From the NCBI GenBank assembly GCA_902610755.1, contig CACLWW010000006.1:1-57782 (forward strand): DNA of 57,782 nt. The letters run 5' to 3'. Under the pieces are notes generated by a model. That model was not told the origin of the DNA. It worked only from the letters and a program-made list of their open reading frames with translations, and made no database searches. The stretch comes from an uncultured Pelagibacteraceae bacterium. GTDB lineage: Bacteria > Pseudomonadota > Alphaproteobacteria > Pelagibacterales > Pelagibacteraceae. Both the position numbers and the translations under genes were made by a program. Below are positions 46,117 to 57,289 of this stretch, piece after piece. Numbering within the stretch: position 1 is the first letter of the stretch; each line of letters starts with the position of its first letter.

Positions 46117-48777
46117 TTATTTTTTAAGTTCAGCCTGTGCAGCGGCTAGACGTGCAACAGGAACTCTGTAAGGTGAACAAGATACATAATTCAATCCTGT
46201 TTTTGAACAAAAATTTATACTTTTAGGATCTCCACCGTGTTCACCACAAATTCCAAGTTTAATTTTTTTATTTTGTTTTCTACCTTTTAACGTTGCTATT
46301 TCGATTAAATCTCCGACACCTTCATCTATAGAAACAAAGGGATCGATATCAAATATCTTATTTTCAATGTAATCATTTAAAAATTTTCCACTATCATCTC
46401 TGCTAATGCCGAAAGTTGTTTGAGTTAAGTCGTTAGTTCCGAAACTAAAGAATTCAGCGTGTTTTGCAATATCTTTTGCCTTAATGGCAGCTCTTGGAAG
46501 TTCAATCATGGTTCCTACCAAAAAACTAATTTTAGTATTATTTTCATCTTGAACTTTTTTAGCAACTCTAATTACTAGATCTTTCATTATTTTTATTTCT
46601 GCCTCTGTTGATACAAGGGGTATCATTATTTCCGGCATTGTAGATTTGAGTTTCTTCTTTTTACATTCAACTAAAGCTTCAAAAATTGCTCTACATTGCA
46701 TTTCATAAATTTCCGGAAAAGAAATACCCAGTCTACATCCTCGGTGTCCGAGCATTGGATTATGTTCATGCAATTCCTCTGTTCTTGATTTTATTTCATT
46801 AGCGTTTAAACCTGTTACTGAACTTAGGTCGCTAATTTCTTTATCATTTTTGGGTAAAAATTCATGTAAAGGTGGATCAAGTAATCTAACTGTTACTGGA
46901 AGACCACTCATTATTTGAAAAATTTGTATAAAGTCATTTTTTTGATGAGGTAATAATTTTGCTAAAGCCTTATTTCTGTCCTCAATAGTTTTTGACAAAA
47001 TCATTTCTCTTACAGATAAAATTCTATCCTCTTCAAAAAACATATGCTCAGTCCTACAAAGACCAATGCCCTCAGCTCCAAATTCTCTTGCTGTTTTTGT
47101 ATCAAGAGGGGTCTCAGAATTTGTTCTTACTTTTAATTTTCTGTAACTATCAGCCCAACTCATTAATTTTGAAAAATCACCTGAGATCTCTGGCTTTAAA
47201 GTTGGAACTTTATCTAAGATTACCCTGCCTGTAGATCCGTCAATTGTAATTATATCTCCCTCTTTTACTTCTACATTTGACGAAGTTCTAAATATTTTTT
47301 GTTCATAATTAATATCAATTTCACTTGAACCAGATACACATGGTCTTCCCATACCTCTTGCAACAACAGCAGCATGACTAGTCATTCCTCCACGAGCAGT
47401 TAAAATACCTTTTGCAGCATGCATACCATGAATATCCTCAGGTGAGGTTTCTACTCTTACAAGTATCGTGTCTTGCATCATACCATTTAATCTTTCTGCT
47501 TCATCAGATGAAAAAACAACCTTTCCACTTGTTGCACCTGGAGACGCGGGTAAACCCTTGGCAATAGTTTTAACTTCTTTTGTTTCGTCTAATGTCGGAT
47601 GAAGAAGTGTGTCTAAAGTGTTGGGGTCGACTCTTAAGACTGCCTCTTTTTTTGTTATTAATTTTTCTTTAACCATGTCTACGGCTATTTTTACAGCTGA
47701 TTTTGCAGTTCTTTTTCCAGATCTGGTTTGAAGCATCCACAATTTAGAATTTTCAACTGTGAATTCTACATCTTGCATATCTTTATAATGTCTTTCTAAA
47801 AGTTTGAGAATTTTTTTAAGTTGGGTATAAACTTTTGGCATGGCCTCTTCCATTGATTTACCTTTTGAGTTTGAGTCTTTATTTGCTTTTTTTGTTATGT
47901 AGTTTGGTGTTCTTGTACCAGCTACAACATCCTCCCCTTGGGCATTAATAAGATATTCTCCGTAAATTTCATTTTTTCCATTTGATGGGTTCCTGGTAAA
48001 AACAACACCGGTTGCACAGTCATTACCCATGTTTCCAAAAACCATTGACTGAACGTTTACAGCTGTTCCCCATGCGGAAGGTATTTGATTTAATTTTCTA
48101 TAAACTTTTGCACGGTTACTTTCCCATGACAAAAAAACTGCTGAAATAGCTCCAAACAATTGTTCATAAACATCTTGAGGGAATTGTTTTTTAGTCTTTT
48201 CTTTAACAACGTTTTTAAAGTCATCAATAAGACCATCCCAATCATTTTCATCTAGATCGGTATCTAATAAAACGCCCTTGGTTAATTTATAATTTTCAAT
48301 TAATTCCTCAAAATTATAACTTTCTACTCCAAGCACCACATTAGAATACATTTGAATGAATCTTCTATAGCTATCTTTTGCAAACCTCATATTGGATGTT
48401 TTTTTTGCAAGAGCTTTGACAGTTTCATCATTTAAACCTAAATTTAAAATTGTATCCATCATCCCAGGCATTGAAACTCTTGCGCCTGACCTTACCGATA
48501 CCAGTAATGGATTGTCTAAATCACCAAATTTTTTTCCACATTCTTTTTCAATTTGTTTTAATTCTTGCTTAATAGATTTAATAAGTTTTGAATTAAGTTT
48601 TTTATTGTTTTTATAAAATATCTCACAAACCCCTGTTGATATTGTAAATCCAGGAGGAACGGGTAAACCAAGTTTTCCCATTTGAGCTAGATTTGCTCCT
48701 TTACCACCTAAGATAAACTTTTGGCTCTTTATCTTTTTTATTTTTTTTGAGTTAAAATTAAAAACTAAATTGTTCAT
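46117..48777 (-). CDS. ppdK: Pyruvate, phosphate dikinase
   Basis: Interconverts pyruvate, ATP and phosphate with phosphoenolpyruvate, AMP and pyrophosphate. 886 residues. The ATP-grasp domain is N-terminal (FILGGKGANLAQMGKLGLPVPPGF). The phospho-histidine swivelling domain has GGMTSHAAVVARGMGRPC, and the PEP-binding TIM barrel has GLCRTEHMFFEEDR and GICGEHGGDPKS. It shares its start base with the end of glyS and is convergent with nadC (6-base gap). In this genome type it probably serves gluconeogenesis or energy-saving glycolysis. Confidence 0.96.
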   Translation of the reverse strand: MNNLVFNFNSKKIKKIKSQKFILGGKGANLAQMGKLGLPVPPGFTISTGVCEIFYKNNKKLNSKLIKSIKQELKQIEKECGKKFGDLDNPLLVSVRSGARVSMPGMMDTILNLGLNDETVKALAKKTSNMRFAKDSYRRFIQMYSNVVLGVESYNFEELIENYKLTKGVLLDTDLDENDWDGLIDDFKNVVKEKTKKQFPQDVYEQLFGAISAVFLSWESNRAKVYRKLNQIPSAWGTAVNVQSMVFGNMGNDCATGVVFTRNPSNGKNEIYGEYLINAQGEDVVAGTRTPNYITKKANKDSNSKGKSMEEAMPKVYTQLKKILKLLERHYKDMQDVEFTVENSKLWMLQTRSGKRTAKSAVKIAVDMVKEKLITKKEAVLRVDPNTLDTLLHPTLDETKEVKTIAKGLPASPGATSGKVVFSSDEAERLNGMMQDTILVRVETSPEDIHGMHAAKGILTARGGMTSHAAVVARGMGRPCVSGSSEIDINYEQKIFRTSSNVEVKEGDIITIDGSTGRVILDKVPTLKPEISGDFSKLMSWADSYRKLKVRTNSETPLDTKTAREFGAEGIGLCRTEHMFFEEDRILSVREMILSKTIEDRNKALAKLLPHQKNDFIQIFQIMSGLPVTVRLLDPPLHEFLPKNDKEISDLSSVTGLNANEIKSRTEELHEHNPMLGHRGCRLGISFPEIYEMQCRAIFEALVECKKKKLKSTMPEIMIPLVSTEAEIKIMKDLVIRVAKKVQDENNTKISFLVGTMIELPRAAIKAKDIAKHAEFFSFGTNDLTQTTFGISRDDSGKFLNDYIENKIFDIDPFVSIDEGVGDLIEIATLKGRKQNKKIKLGICGEHGGDPKSINFCSKTGLNYVSCSPYRVPVARLAAAQAELKK

Positions 48778-50846
48778 TATGCACTTTCAATATTAGAAAA
48801 ATTTAAATAATTATTGAATGTTTTACATAACAATTGCATAAGTTCCAAACGATTTTTTTTGATAGCTTCATCTTCATCGTTGACTATCACATTATCAAAG
48901 AAGTTAGAAACATCAGTTTTTGCATCAGCTAAAACCTCTAAAGTTTTTTTACAATCCTCGTGACTACCTAAGCTTGTAAAATATTTTCTTATTTCTTGTA
49001 TTTTTTTGTATAGTTTTTTTTCAAAATCATTTTTGAATAAACCTGGATCGGTCGAATTTTCTAATTCAATCTTATTTTTAGATATTTCGTTTGATAGAAT
49101 ATTGGATGCTCTTTTGTAAGAAAAAATTACATCTTGACCAATATTTTTATCGATTAATTTATTTAAAATAAATGCCTTATTATAAATTTTATAAATTTGA
49201 TCTGCGCTATAACTATTGATTGAGCATTCTATAATATCCGATCTTACTTTTTTTTCTTTCATATAAAATTTAAGCCTTTCAGAAAAAAAATTAAACAAAT
49301 CTTGTTGTACAGTCTTAATATCAAAATCTAAATCTTGTTCAGCAAACAAAACACAAGAATAATTTATTAAATCTTTTAATTTAATCTCTAATTTATTTTC
49401 TATTATTAGTCTTATAAGACCAATTGCTGACCTTCTTAATGCGAACGGATCCTTTGAACTAGATGGTTTTAAATTTATTATAAAAAAGCCAACTAAGGTA
49501 TCTATTTTATCACTTAAAGCTAAGGTGACTGAGTAAGGTTTTTTTGGTGTCTTTGTCTCTGGGCCTATTGGTAAGTAATGTTCACTAATGGCCAAACAAA
49601 TTTCGTTATCGAAACCTTGTGCTTTAGCAAAGTGGCCACCCATTACACCTTGAAGTTCAGGGAATTCTCCAACTAAATCAGACACTAGGTCTACTTTGCA
49701 AATAGAAGATGCTACTTCAACTTTTTCTTTACTAATTAAAAGTTCATCAGATATTAGCGATCCGAGCTTTCTTAATCTTTGAGTTTTATCAAAGTAAGTT
49801 CCTAATCCTTCAAAATAATTTACGTTTTTTAGATCTGATATTCCTTTAACTAAATTTTTTGTTTTATTTTTATCCCAGAAAAATTGAGCATCATTTAAAC
49901 GGGCTTCGACTACTCGCTCATTTCCTAATTTAATTAAACCTTTTGGGTCGTTATTGTCTGCAACCACAAAAAAAACATTCGTTAAATTTTCTTTATTGTC
50001 AAAGGTTGGGAAATACTTTTGATGAACTTCCATAGTTGTGACTAATATTTCTTTAGGAATTTTTAAAAATTTTTTGTCAAACTTACATTTAATTATATTG
50101 GGTTTTTCAACAATATTTGTTACTTCACTTAGTAATTTTTTATTTGGGGTTAACTTTAACCTATCTAATTTAGTTTTTTTTAATAATTGATTTTCAATAA
50201 ATTCCTCTCTTTTATTATGATCCAATATAATACCTTTGCGTTTGAAAAATTCCTTGTAGGTTTTAAAACTCAAAAATTTACTTGTTTTTTCCTCAAAGTC
50301 TTTATCCAGATAGGTAAAATTGGATGAATTTAAATGATGATAGTTAAATTCTAAAACTTTATTATCAAAACAAGCAAGGATGGATTTTAATGGTCTACCC
50401 CAGTACAAATCATGATCACCCCATCTCATTGATTTTTTCCAAGAGATTTCATCAAGAATTTTTGGTAAATTTTTTTGCAAAATAGATTTTGTCTCTACTG
50501 TTTGAGCGGGTTTTTTAAAAAAATAAAACTCTCCTTTATCTGTTTTTCTTATAAAGGTTTCTTCTTTAGTTATATTATTAGATTTTATAAAACCATTTAG
50601 TGCTTGTTCAGGCGCATTTACACTTGGACCTCTTATTTCGGTCTCTGTTTTTGTAATCTTTTGAGAAATATTTTCGCAATAAACAATCAACCTATTTGGA
50701 GTTGATAGAATAGAAATACTATCTTTATATTTGATTTCCTCTTTTTTCAAAAAATCTAAAAAATTTTTTTGGATATTGTCTCTAGCTGTTTTCTGTAAAG
50801 TTGCAGGAATTTCTTCGCTAAAAAGTTCTAAAAAAAATTCAGACAT
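48777..50846 (-). CDS. glyS: Glycine--tRNA ligase beta subunit
   Basis: The tRNA-binding subunit of the heterotetrameric bacterial enzyme, 689 residues. The N-terminal FFLELFSEEIPATLQK, the RWGDHDLYWGRPLKSILACF segment and the SKDPFALRRSAIGLIRLI segment are typical. It follows glyQ by one base and abuts ppdK. The order alpha-beta is standard. Confidence 0.96.
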   Translation of the reverse strand: MSEFFLELFSEEIPATLQKTARDNIQKNFLDFLKKEEIKYKDSISILSTPNRLIVYCENISQKITKTETEIRGPSVNAPEQALNGFIKSNNITKEETFIRKTDKGEFYFFKKPAQTVETKSILQKNLPKILDEISWKKSMRWGDHDLYWGRPLKSILACFDNKVLEFNYHHLNSSNFTYLDKDFEEKTSKFLSFKTYKEFFKRKGIILDHNKREEFIENQLLKKTKLDRLKLTPNKKLLSEVTNIVEKPNIIKCKFDKKFLKIPKEILVTTMEVHQKYFPTFDNKENLTNVFFVVADNNDPKGLIKLGNERVVEARLNDAQFFWDKNKTKNLVKGISDLKNVNYFEGLGTYFDKTQRLRKLGSLISDELLISKEKVEVASSICKVDLVSDLVGEFPELQGVMGGHFAKAQGFDNEICLAISEHYLPIGPETKTPKKPYSVTLALSDKIDTLVGFFIINLKPSSSKDPFALRRSAIGLIRLIIENKLEIKLKDLINYSCVLFAEQDLDFDIKTVQQDLFNFFSERLKFYMKEKKVRSDIIECSINSYSADQIYKIYNKAFILNKLIDKNIGQDVIFSYKRASNILSNEISKNKIELENSTDPGLFKNDFEKKLYKKIQEIRKYFTSLGSHEDCKKTLEVLADAKTDVSNFFDNVIVNDEDEAIKKNRLELMQLLCKTFNNYLNFSNIESA

Positions 50847-50847
50847 T

Positions 50848-51723
50848 TTATTTTTGGCTATCTACCCATACTTGACCCACCCCTTTGGTCAAATCTCTAA
50901 TTCTAGCAATAAACTCTGCTCTTTGCGCTACGCTAATCGCACCTCTAGCATCTAAAATATTAAAAACATGACTTGCTTTTAAACACTGATCATAGGCAGG
51001 AAGTGAGAGTTTTTTTTCTAACAAAGATTTGGTTTCTTGTTCCAACATATCAAAAAATTTAAACAAGTTCTCAACATTTGCAAAATCAAAATTGTAAGAT
51101 GAAAATTCTTTTTCAGCTTGTAAAAAAACATCTTTATAAAGAATACCTTCATCATTCCATACTAAGTCAAATACATTTTTTTTCTTTTGGGTAAACATAC
51201 ATAATCGTTCTAAACCATAAGTAAGCTCCACAGAAATAGGTTTACAATCCATCCCAGCCATTTTTTGAAAATAAGTAAATTGAGTAATTTCCATTCCATC
51301 ACACCAAACTTCCCAACCCAGTCCCGCTGCACCCAATGTAGGACTTTCCCAATCATCTTCAACAAATCTAATATCATGATCATTGTGTTTTATTCCAATG
51401 GCATTAAGACTGCTTAGATATAATTTTTTAATATTTTTTGGAGACGGTTTTATAATCACTTGGAACTGATAATAATGTTGAAGTCTATTTGGATTTTCTC
51501 CATATCTTCCATCAGTTGGTCTTCTCGAAGGTTGCACATAAGCTGATCTCCATGGTTTGGATCCTAAAGATCTTAAGGTGGTTGCGGGGTGAAATGTGCC
51601 AGCACCAACTTCTATGTCATAGGGTTGTAAAATTACACAACCATTTTTTGCCCAAAATTTCTGCAGATTTAAAATTGTATCCTGGAATGTTTGTATTTTT
51701 GAGTTTTTTTTTTTAGAGGCCAT
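50848..51723 (-). CDS. glyQ: Glycine--tRNA ligase alpha subunit
   Basis: Catalytic alpha subunit forming glycyl-adenylate. Motifs are [60 protein letters not shown] and [19 protein letters not shown]. An open frame reaches an ATG at 51750, but the ATG at 51723 is preferred. It gives 291 residues and only an 11-base overlap with the upstream peptidase gene. Confidence 0.95.
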   Translation of the reverse strand: MASKKKNSKIQTFQDTILNLQKFWAKNGCVILQPYDIEVGAGTFHPATTLRSLGSKPWRSAYVQPSRRPTDGRYGENPNRLQHYYQFQVIIKPSPKNIKKLYLSSLNAIGIKHNDHDIRFVEDDWESPTLGAAGLGWEVWCDGMEITQFTYFQKMAGMDCKPISVELTYGLERLCMFTQKKKNVFDLVWNDEGILYKDVFLQAEKEFSSYNFDFANVENLFKFFDMLEQETKSLLEKKLSLPAYDQCLKASHVFNILDARGAISVAQRAEFIARIRDLTKGVGQVWVDSQK

Positions 51724-52519
51724 ATCTTTGCCAGATAGATCTTTCTTCAATTACGTTTGCTATCTTATCGATTTGATTCTCTGATGAAATTCTTTTTGCC
51801 AACCATCCTTTACTTTTTTCAAACTTTTTAATAATAACATCCTCACCAAACTTATCTTTTAAAATTTGATTTGCATTTCCTATACCATCAATTAAGCCAA
51901 GTTCTTTTGATTTAGACCCGGACCAAAACTCTCCAGAAAATAATTCTATTCCTTTATCTTTTTTAAGTTTTGCACCCCTGCTTGTCTCCACTACGTTTAT
52001 AAAATCCTTGTGCAAATCAAGTTGAATATTTTTTAATCTATTTATATCTTCTTCTTTCGCATCCACAAAAGGATCTAAAGTACTTTTGTTTTTTCCTGCA
52101 GTATAAACTCTTCTTTCTACACCTACCTTTTGAATAAGATCCTTGAAACCAAAAGAAGCGTAAATAACACCAATTGAACCAACAATTGAACTTGAATTAG
52201 CATAAATCTCATCTCCAGCACATGCAATCAAGTAACCTCCTGAAGCAGCAACATCTTCTGCGAAAACAATTACCTTTTTTTTATTTTTTTTGGCCTGAGC
52301 TCTAATGAAGTCGTATATTAAGTGAGATTGGACTGGTGAACCGCCTGGAGAATTAATCGATATAGCAACTGCTAGAGATTTTTTTATAGAAAATGCTTTT
52401 TTTATTAATTCCTCTTGGCCAGCAAAATCAATTCCTTGTTTAAATCTTCCAACGTTTCCAATAACACCAGTTAATCTTATGTGGGGTACGATTTTTTTTT
52501 TTTTGAAAAAAGATAACAT
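51713..52519 (-). CDS. S49-family serine peptidase (SppA/SohB-like)
   Basis: A 268-residue single-domain relative of signal peptide peptidase A. The substrate strand is [15 protein letters not shown], the catalytic Ser is in [17 protein letters not shown] and [11 protein letters not shown] follows. The catalytic Lys of this family would lie in the second half ([14 protein letters not shown]). There is no clear membrane anchor, unlike SppA and SohB, so it may act in the cytoplasm or at the membrane surface. It heads the glyQ-glyS-ppdK run. Confidence 0.9.
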   Translation of the reverse strand: MLSFFKKKKIVPHIRLTGVIGNVGRFKQGIDFAGQEELIKKAFSIKKSLAVAISINSPGGSPVQSHLIYDFIRAQAKKNKKKVIVFAEDVAASGGYLIACAGDEIYANSSSIVGSIGVIYASFGFKDLIQKVGVERRVYTAGKNKSTLDPFVDAKEEDINRLKNIQLDLHKDFINVVETSRGAKLKKDKGIELFSGEFWSGSKSKELGLIDGIGNANQILKDKFGEDVIIKKFEKSKGWLAKRISSENQIDKIANVIEERSIWQRYGL

Positions 52520-52630
52520 GAAATATGCTTACAGAATTTTTAGATTAATATAAAGTCTACTAATAGTTGAAGTTTTAGGTGCGTCAATTGATAAGTATAA
52601 AATATCTCCAATTATATTAACTTCCTAGCA

Positions 52631-53644
52631 ATGGGTTCAGTAATTCAATTAAAAAATAAAGTAAATAACGCTTACCTGGATTTAAAAAATTCAGTCGATG
52701 ATAAAATTATTTTAGTGGAAGAAAAGATAAAGAATAAACTTATAAGTGATGTTTCTTTAGTAGAAAAGATGACTAGTTATAATTTAGAAACTGGTGGAAA
52801 AAAATTAAGAGCCATGTTGACTTTAAGTAGTTCAAAACTATGCGGGTACTTGAAAGGTGGTAGAGATATAAATTTAGCTGCGTGCGTAGAATTAATTCAT
52901 GCTGCAACATTAATGCACGATGATGTTCTCGATAACGGAGAGATCAGAAGAGGCAAAAAAACAATAAATTCCATTTGGGGAAATCATGCATCAATCTTAG
53001 TTGGTGATTATCTTTTAAGTAGATGTTTTGAAATGATGGTCGAAGATGGAAATTTGGAGGTTTTAAGGTTATTATCAGCAACTTCTGCAAAAATAGCTCA
53101 AGGTGAAGTTTTGCAACTTCAACACAAATCAGAAATAGATACAGTCGAAGAGACATACTTAAAGATTATCACCTCCAAAACTGCAGCTCTATTTTCTGCT
53201 GCATGCAAGGTTGGAGCGATATTAGGTAACAAAGATGAAAAGATAAAAGATGCATTATCTTCTTATGGAAAAAATCTTGGAGTAACTTTTCAGATAGCTG
53301 ATGATACATTAGATTATAATTCTGATCTGAAAAAATTTGGAAAAACAATTGGAAAAGATTTTTATGAGGGTAAAATCACTTTACCTATAATTATTTTAAA
53401 TCAGCAATGTAAAAGTGGTGAAAGAGATATGCTTAAAGAATTTTTTTCCAAAAGAGAAAGAACTGAAAACGACCTAAAGTACACATTATACATCATAAAA
53501 AAATATGACATTATTAAACAATGTTACAAAAAAGCTGATCATTTTATTTCTTTAGCATCAAGCTCTTTAAATGTCTTTGAAAGTTCTGAGCAAAAAAATA
53601 TTCTAAAAAATTTGACGTCTTTTAGTATTGAAAGATCTTTTTAA
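52631..53644 (+). CDS. ispB: Long-chain polyprenyl diphosphate synthase (octaprenyl-type)
   Basis: Makes the ubiquinone side chain by adding isopentenyl units. 337 residues. The first aspartate-rich motif is LMHDDVLDNGEIRRG and the second is FQIADDTLDYNSD. GGKKLRAMLTL is the diphosphate-binding start. Chain length is judged from overall similarity to IspB and is not proven. Its stop shares the TTAA palindrome with the convergent pdxH. Confidence 0.92.
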   Translation: MGSVIQLKNKVNNAYLDLKNSVDDKIILVEEKIKNKLISDVSLVEKMTSYNLETGGKKLRAMLTLSSSKLCGYLKGGRDINLAACVELIHAATLMHDDVLDNGEIRRGKKTINSIWGNHASILVGDYLLSRCFEMMVEDGNLEVLRLLSATSAKIAQGEVLQLQHKSEIDTVEETYLKIITSKTAALFSAACKVGAILGNKDEKIKDALSSYGKNLGVTFQIADDTLDYNSDLKKFGKTIGKDFYEGKITLPIIILNQQCKSGERDMLKEFFSKRERTENDLKYTLYIIKKYDIIKQCYKKADHFISLASSSLNVFESSEQKNILKNLTSFSIERSF

Positions 53645-54267
53645 GGATTTAATAAAAATCTTTTCCAGGCTTTTCCATTGTTCTTAACGTATTTCAATCT
53701 TTCATGAATTCTATTATCTCCATCACGCCAAAACTCAATTTCTTCAGGTACCAATCTCCATCCAGACCAATTAGGTGGTCTTGGAACTTTTTTTTCATCA
53801 TGAAACTTTTTTTTGAATTTTTCAATTGAGTCATCAAGTGACTTTCTGCTTTCTAAAACTTCACTTTGATTTGAGGCCCACGCTCCTATTCTACTCCCAT
53901 ATGCTCTTGAATTATAATATTCATCAGCTTCTTTTTCAGAAACTTGAACAACATTACCGTAAATCCTTATTTGTCTTAAAAGACTTTTCCAATGAAAACA
54001 CATTGATGCTTTAGGATTTTCTTTAAGATCCTTGCCTTTAGAACTATTGAAGTTTGTGTAAAAAGTAAAACCATCATCACTAAAGCCTTTTAATAGAACC
54101 ATTCTCACTTTAGGTCTCCCGCTTTTGTCAGCTGTTGCTAATGATAATGCATTTGGATCATTAGGTTCGGTGGTTTCAGCCTTTTTAAACCATTCTTTGA
54201 AGAGATTTACTGGGTTATCCTCATCTTTAAAACAAATATCTAGTCCAAGTGAATTTTTTTCATTCAT
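53641..54267 (-). CDS. pdxH: Pyridoxamine/pyridoxine 5'-phosphate oxidase
   Basis: An FMN enzyme making pyridoxal 5'-phosphate. Motifs are EPNDPNALSLATADKSGRPKVRMV split across LATADKSGRP and VLLKGFSDDGFTFYTNFNSS, then RIYGNVVQVSEKEADEYYNS. The C-terminal signature is EFWRDGDNRIHERL. An open frame runs to 54306, but that would overlap aroC; the ATG at 54267 gives a normal N-terminus and 208 residues. No pyridoxal synthesis genes are nearby, so a salvage role is plausible. Confidence 0.94.
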   Translation of the reverse strand: MNEKNSLGLDICFKDEDNPVNLFKEWFKKAETTEPNDPNALSLATADKSGRPKVRMVLLKGFSDDGFTFYTNFNSSKGKDLKENPKASMCFHWKSLLRQIRIYGNVVQVSEKEADEYYNSRAYGSRIGAWASNQSEVLESRKSLDDSIEKFKKKFHDEKKVPRPPNWSGWRLVPEEIEFWRDGDNRIHERLKYVKNNGKAWKRFLLNP

Positions 54268-54299
54268 AATTTTAACAAAATAATTTATATAATAGAATA

Positions 54300-55385
54300 A
54301 TGTCATTTAATACATTTGGAAAGTTATTTCGTTTCACTACTTGGGGAGAATCTCATGGACCAGCTATTGGATGTGTAGTTGATGGATGTCCTCCGAGAAT
54401 AAAAATATCTGAAAAAGACATACAAAAAGAACTAAATAAGAGAAAACCTGGTCAATCTAAATTTACTACTCAAAGAAAAGAAGATGATAAAGTTGAAATC
54501 TTGTCAGGAGTATTTAATGGTGAGACAACTGGTACACCAATATTAATGATTATTTACAATAAGGATATGAAATCAAGAGACTATGAGACTATCAAAAATA
54601 AATTCCGTCCTGGACACGCTGATCTAACTTATTTTAAAAAATACGGTATAAGAGACTTCAGAGGAGGTGGTAGGCAATCAGCGAGAGAGACTGCAGCTAG
54701 AGTAGCTGCGGGTGCAATTGCAAAAAAAGTTTTAGAAAAAAAAATTGGGAAAAAATATTACGTTAAAGGTGCGGTTATCCAACTTGGAATTTTGGGTTGT
54801 GATGTATCTGCATGGAACAATAAATTTATAGAAAAAAATCCATTTTTCTGTCCTGATAAAAAAGTTTTAAAATTATGGGAAAAATATTTACTAGCAATTA
54901 GAAAGTCTGGTTCATCTTGTGGTGCAGTCATAGAACTAAGAGCTAACGGAGTGCCATCTGGCCTAGGTGCGCCTATTTACTCAAAATTAGATATGGATTT
55001 AGCTTCAGCTATGATGAGTATCAATGCTGTAAAGGGAGTCAATATTGGAACTGGAATGGACGTTGCGCAATTAACAGGTGAACAGAATTCTGATGAGATT
55101 AGACAAAAAGGGAATAAAACGATTTTCAAATCTAACAATGCGGGTGGGATTCTTGGTGGTATTTCAAGTGGTCAACAAATAAAAGTATCTTTTGCAGTGA
55201 AACCTACATCTTCCATACTTAACTCAAGAAAAACTATTGATAAATTTGGAAAAAATACAAATATATCAGTTCGAGGTCGCCATGATCCTTGTGTTGGGAT
55301 TAGAGCAGTTCCAATAGGTGAAGCGATGATGCATTGTGTTTTGTTGGATCATTTTTTGATGCACAAAGCCCAGTGCGAGTCTTAA
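54300..55385 (+). CDS. aroC: Chorismate synthase
   Basis: Last step of the shikimate pathway: 5-enolpyruvylshikimate-3-phosphate to chorismate, with reduced FMN. 361 residues. Signatures are [60 protein letters not shown] and [19 protein letters not shown]. It is divergent from pdxH with a 32-base spacer. Its stop shares TTAA with the convergent dxs. Confidence 0.97.
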   Translation: MSFNTFGKLFRFTTWGESHGPAIGCVVDGCPPRIKISEKDIQKELNKRKPGQSKFTTQRKEDDKVEILSGVFNGETTGTPILMIIYNKDMKSRDYETIKNKFRPGHADLTYFKKYGIRDFRGGGRQSARETAARVAAGAIAKKVLEKKIGKKYYVKGAVIQLGILGCDVSAWNNKFIEKNPFFCPDKKVLKLWEKYLLAIRKSGSSCGAVIELRANGVPSGLGAPIYSKLDMDLASAMMSINAVKGVNIGTGMDVAQLTGEQNSDEIRQKGNKTIFKSNNAGGILGGISSGQQIKVSFAVKPTSSILNSRKTIDKFGKNTNISVRGRHDPCVGIRAVPIGEAMMHCVLLDHFLMHKAQCES

Positions 55386-57289
55386 TTTTTTTTCTGAACA
55401 ACAACTTTAGAGTCCAAAACCTCATAAACTTTTTCTTCGATAGCTTTGCTATCCAAGCCAGCAATCTGATACATTAGATCAGGTTTATCTTGATCAATAA
55501 ACTTGTCAGGAAAAGTCATCGACCTAAATTTAATTTTTTCTAATAAGCCTTTTTCTGATAAAAATTTACTTAAATGAGATCCAAAACCTCCAATTGAACC
55601 TTCTTCAATTGAAATAACAACTTCATGATTTTTTGCAGTATTCCACATTAAATTTTCATCTAGTGGTTTACAAAATCTTGCGTCAATTAAAGTAAGATTT
55701 AAACCTTTTTTTTCAAGATTGTTTAAAGTTTTTTGGCATTCTTGCAAACGGGCACCAAAGTTAATCAAAGCAATTTCTTTACCTTCTTTGATAACCCTGC
55801 CTTTTCCAATTTCAATTTTTTCATGAATTTCAGGAAGTTTAATTCCAATACCAGTTCCACGAGGGTACCTAAAGGCTGAAGGTTTATCATTAATGTCAAC
55901 TGAAGTATTAATCATTTTAACTAATTCCGACTCATCGCTTGGGGCCATAACTACAAAATTAGGTAAGGTTGATAAGTAGGTTATATCAAAAGATCCGGCA
56001 TGTGTAGGACCGTCCGCACCAACAAGACCTGCACGGTCTATTGCGAATCTGACAGGTAAACTTTGAATTGCAACATCGTGAACGACCTGGTCATAGGCTC
56101 TTTGTAAAAAGGTAGAGTAAATTGCTGCATAAGGCTTGAATCCTTCTGTAGCTAAACCAGCAGAAAATGTCACTGCATGTTGTTCTGCAATACCAACATC
56201 AAACATTCTATTTGGAAATTTTTTTGCAAATAAATCCATTCCAGTACCAGATGGCATCGCAGCAGTGATACCAATTATTTTACTATCTCTCTCAGCGTGT
56301 TTAATTAACGTATTTGCAAAAACACTTGTATATGATGGAATTTTAGAGCTTGATTTTTCTTGTACCCCAGTTTTTATATTAAACTTCGAAACACCATGGT
56401 ATTTGTCTTTTGAATTTTCTGCAAATTGATAACCTTTTCCTTTTTCAGTTTTAATATGTATCATTATTGGACCGTCAAAATTAGTATCTTTTGCGTTTTT
56501 TAAAACTGAGACAAGAGTATCAATATCATGTCCGTCTATTGGTCCAACATAATAAAAACCTAGTGAATTAAAAAGTGTTCCACCTGTTACTGCTGACCTC
56601 AGAAAATCTTCTGCTTTTCCAGCTTTTTTTGAAAATCTTTTGGAAAAGGCAGAAATAATTAATTTAAAAGTCTCTCTTAGACTAAAATATATTTTCCCAG
56701 TCAATAATTTTGCTAAATAACTTCTCATTGCACCCACAGGTTCCGCAATTGACATGTCGTTATCATTTAAAATTACTATCATTTTAGTTTTTGATATGCC
56801 CGCATTGTTCATAGCCTCATAAGCCATTCCAGCACTGATCGCTCCATCGCCAATAACAGCAACAACATTTTCTGATTTTTTTGAAAGTTTATTTGCAGTA
56901 GCAATACCTAAAGCTGCAGAAATTGATGTAGAACTATGTGCTGCACCAAACGGGTCGTATTCACTTTCAGATCTTTTTGTGAAACCAGATAGTCCATTTC
57001 CTTGTCTCAGTGTTTTGATTCTATTTTTACGACCTGTTAAAATTTTATGAGGATACGATTGGTGGCCGACATCCCAAACTATTTTATCATTAGGTGTATC
57101 AAAAACATGGTGTAAGGCTACTGTCAACTCAACAACTCCTAAACCTGCACCTAAATGACCACCTGTAAATGAAACAGCCTCTATCAATTCCTCTCTTAAT
57201 TCCTTTGACAGGGTAATCAATTCTGAGGATTTTAAATTTTTTATATCCGATGGAAAATTTACATTATCTAAAAACTTATATTTTGTCAT
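55382..57289 (-). CDS. dxs: 1-deoxy-D-xylulose-5-phosphate synthase
   Basis: A thiamine-diphosphate enzyme that condenses pyruvate and glyceraldehyde 3-phosphate. It is the first step of the MEP isoprenoid pathway. 635 residues. Motifs are [34 protein letters not shown] and [20 protein letters not shown]. The transketolase pyrimidine domain has [17 protein letters not shown] and [18 protein letters not shown]. It starts within the ispA stop (4-base overlap), so the two are cotranslated. Confidence 0.97.
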   Translation of the reverse strand: MTKYKFLDNVNFPSDIKNLKSSELITLSKELREELIEAVSFTGGHLGAGLGVVELTVALHHVFDTPNDKIVWDVGHQSYPHKILTGRKNRIKTLRQGNGLSGFTKRSESEYDPFGAAHSSTSISAALGIATANKLSKKSENVVAVIGDGAISAGMAYEAMNNAGISKTKMIVILNDNDMSIAEPVGAMRSYLAKLLTGKIYFSLRETFKLIISAFSKRFSKKAGKAEDFLRSAVTGGTLFNSLGFYYVGPIDGHDIDTLVSVLKNAKDTNFDGPIMIHIKTEKGKGYQFAENSKDKYHGVSKFNIKTGVQEKSSSKIPSYTSVFANTLIKHAERDSKIIGITAAMPSGTGMDLFAKKFPNRMFDVGIAEQHAVTFSAGLATEGFKPYAAIYSTFLQRAYDQVVHDVAIQSLPVRFAIDRAGLVGADGPTHAGSFDITYLSTLPNFVVMAPSDESELVKMINTSVDINDKPSAFRYPRGTGIGIKLPEIHEKIEIGKGRVIKEGKEIALINFGARLQECQKTLNNLEKKGLNLTLIDARFCKPLDENLMWNTAKNHEVVISIEEGSIGGFGSHLSKFLSEKGLLEKIKFRSMTFPDKFIDQDKPDLMYQIAGLDSKAIEEKVYEVLDSKVVVQKKN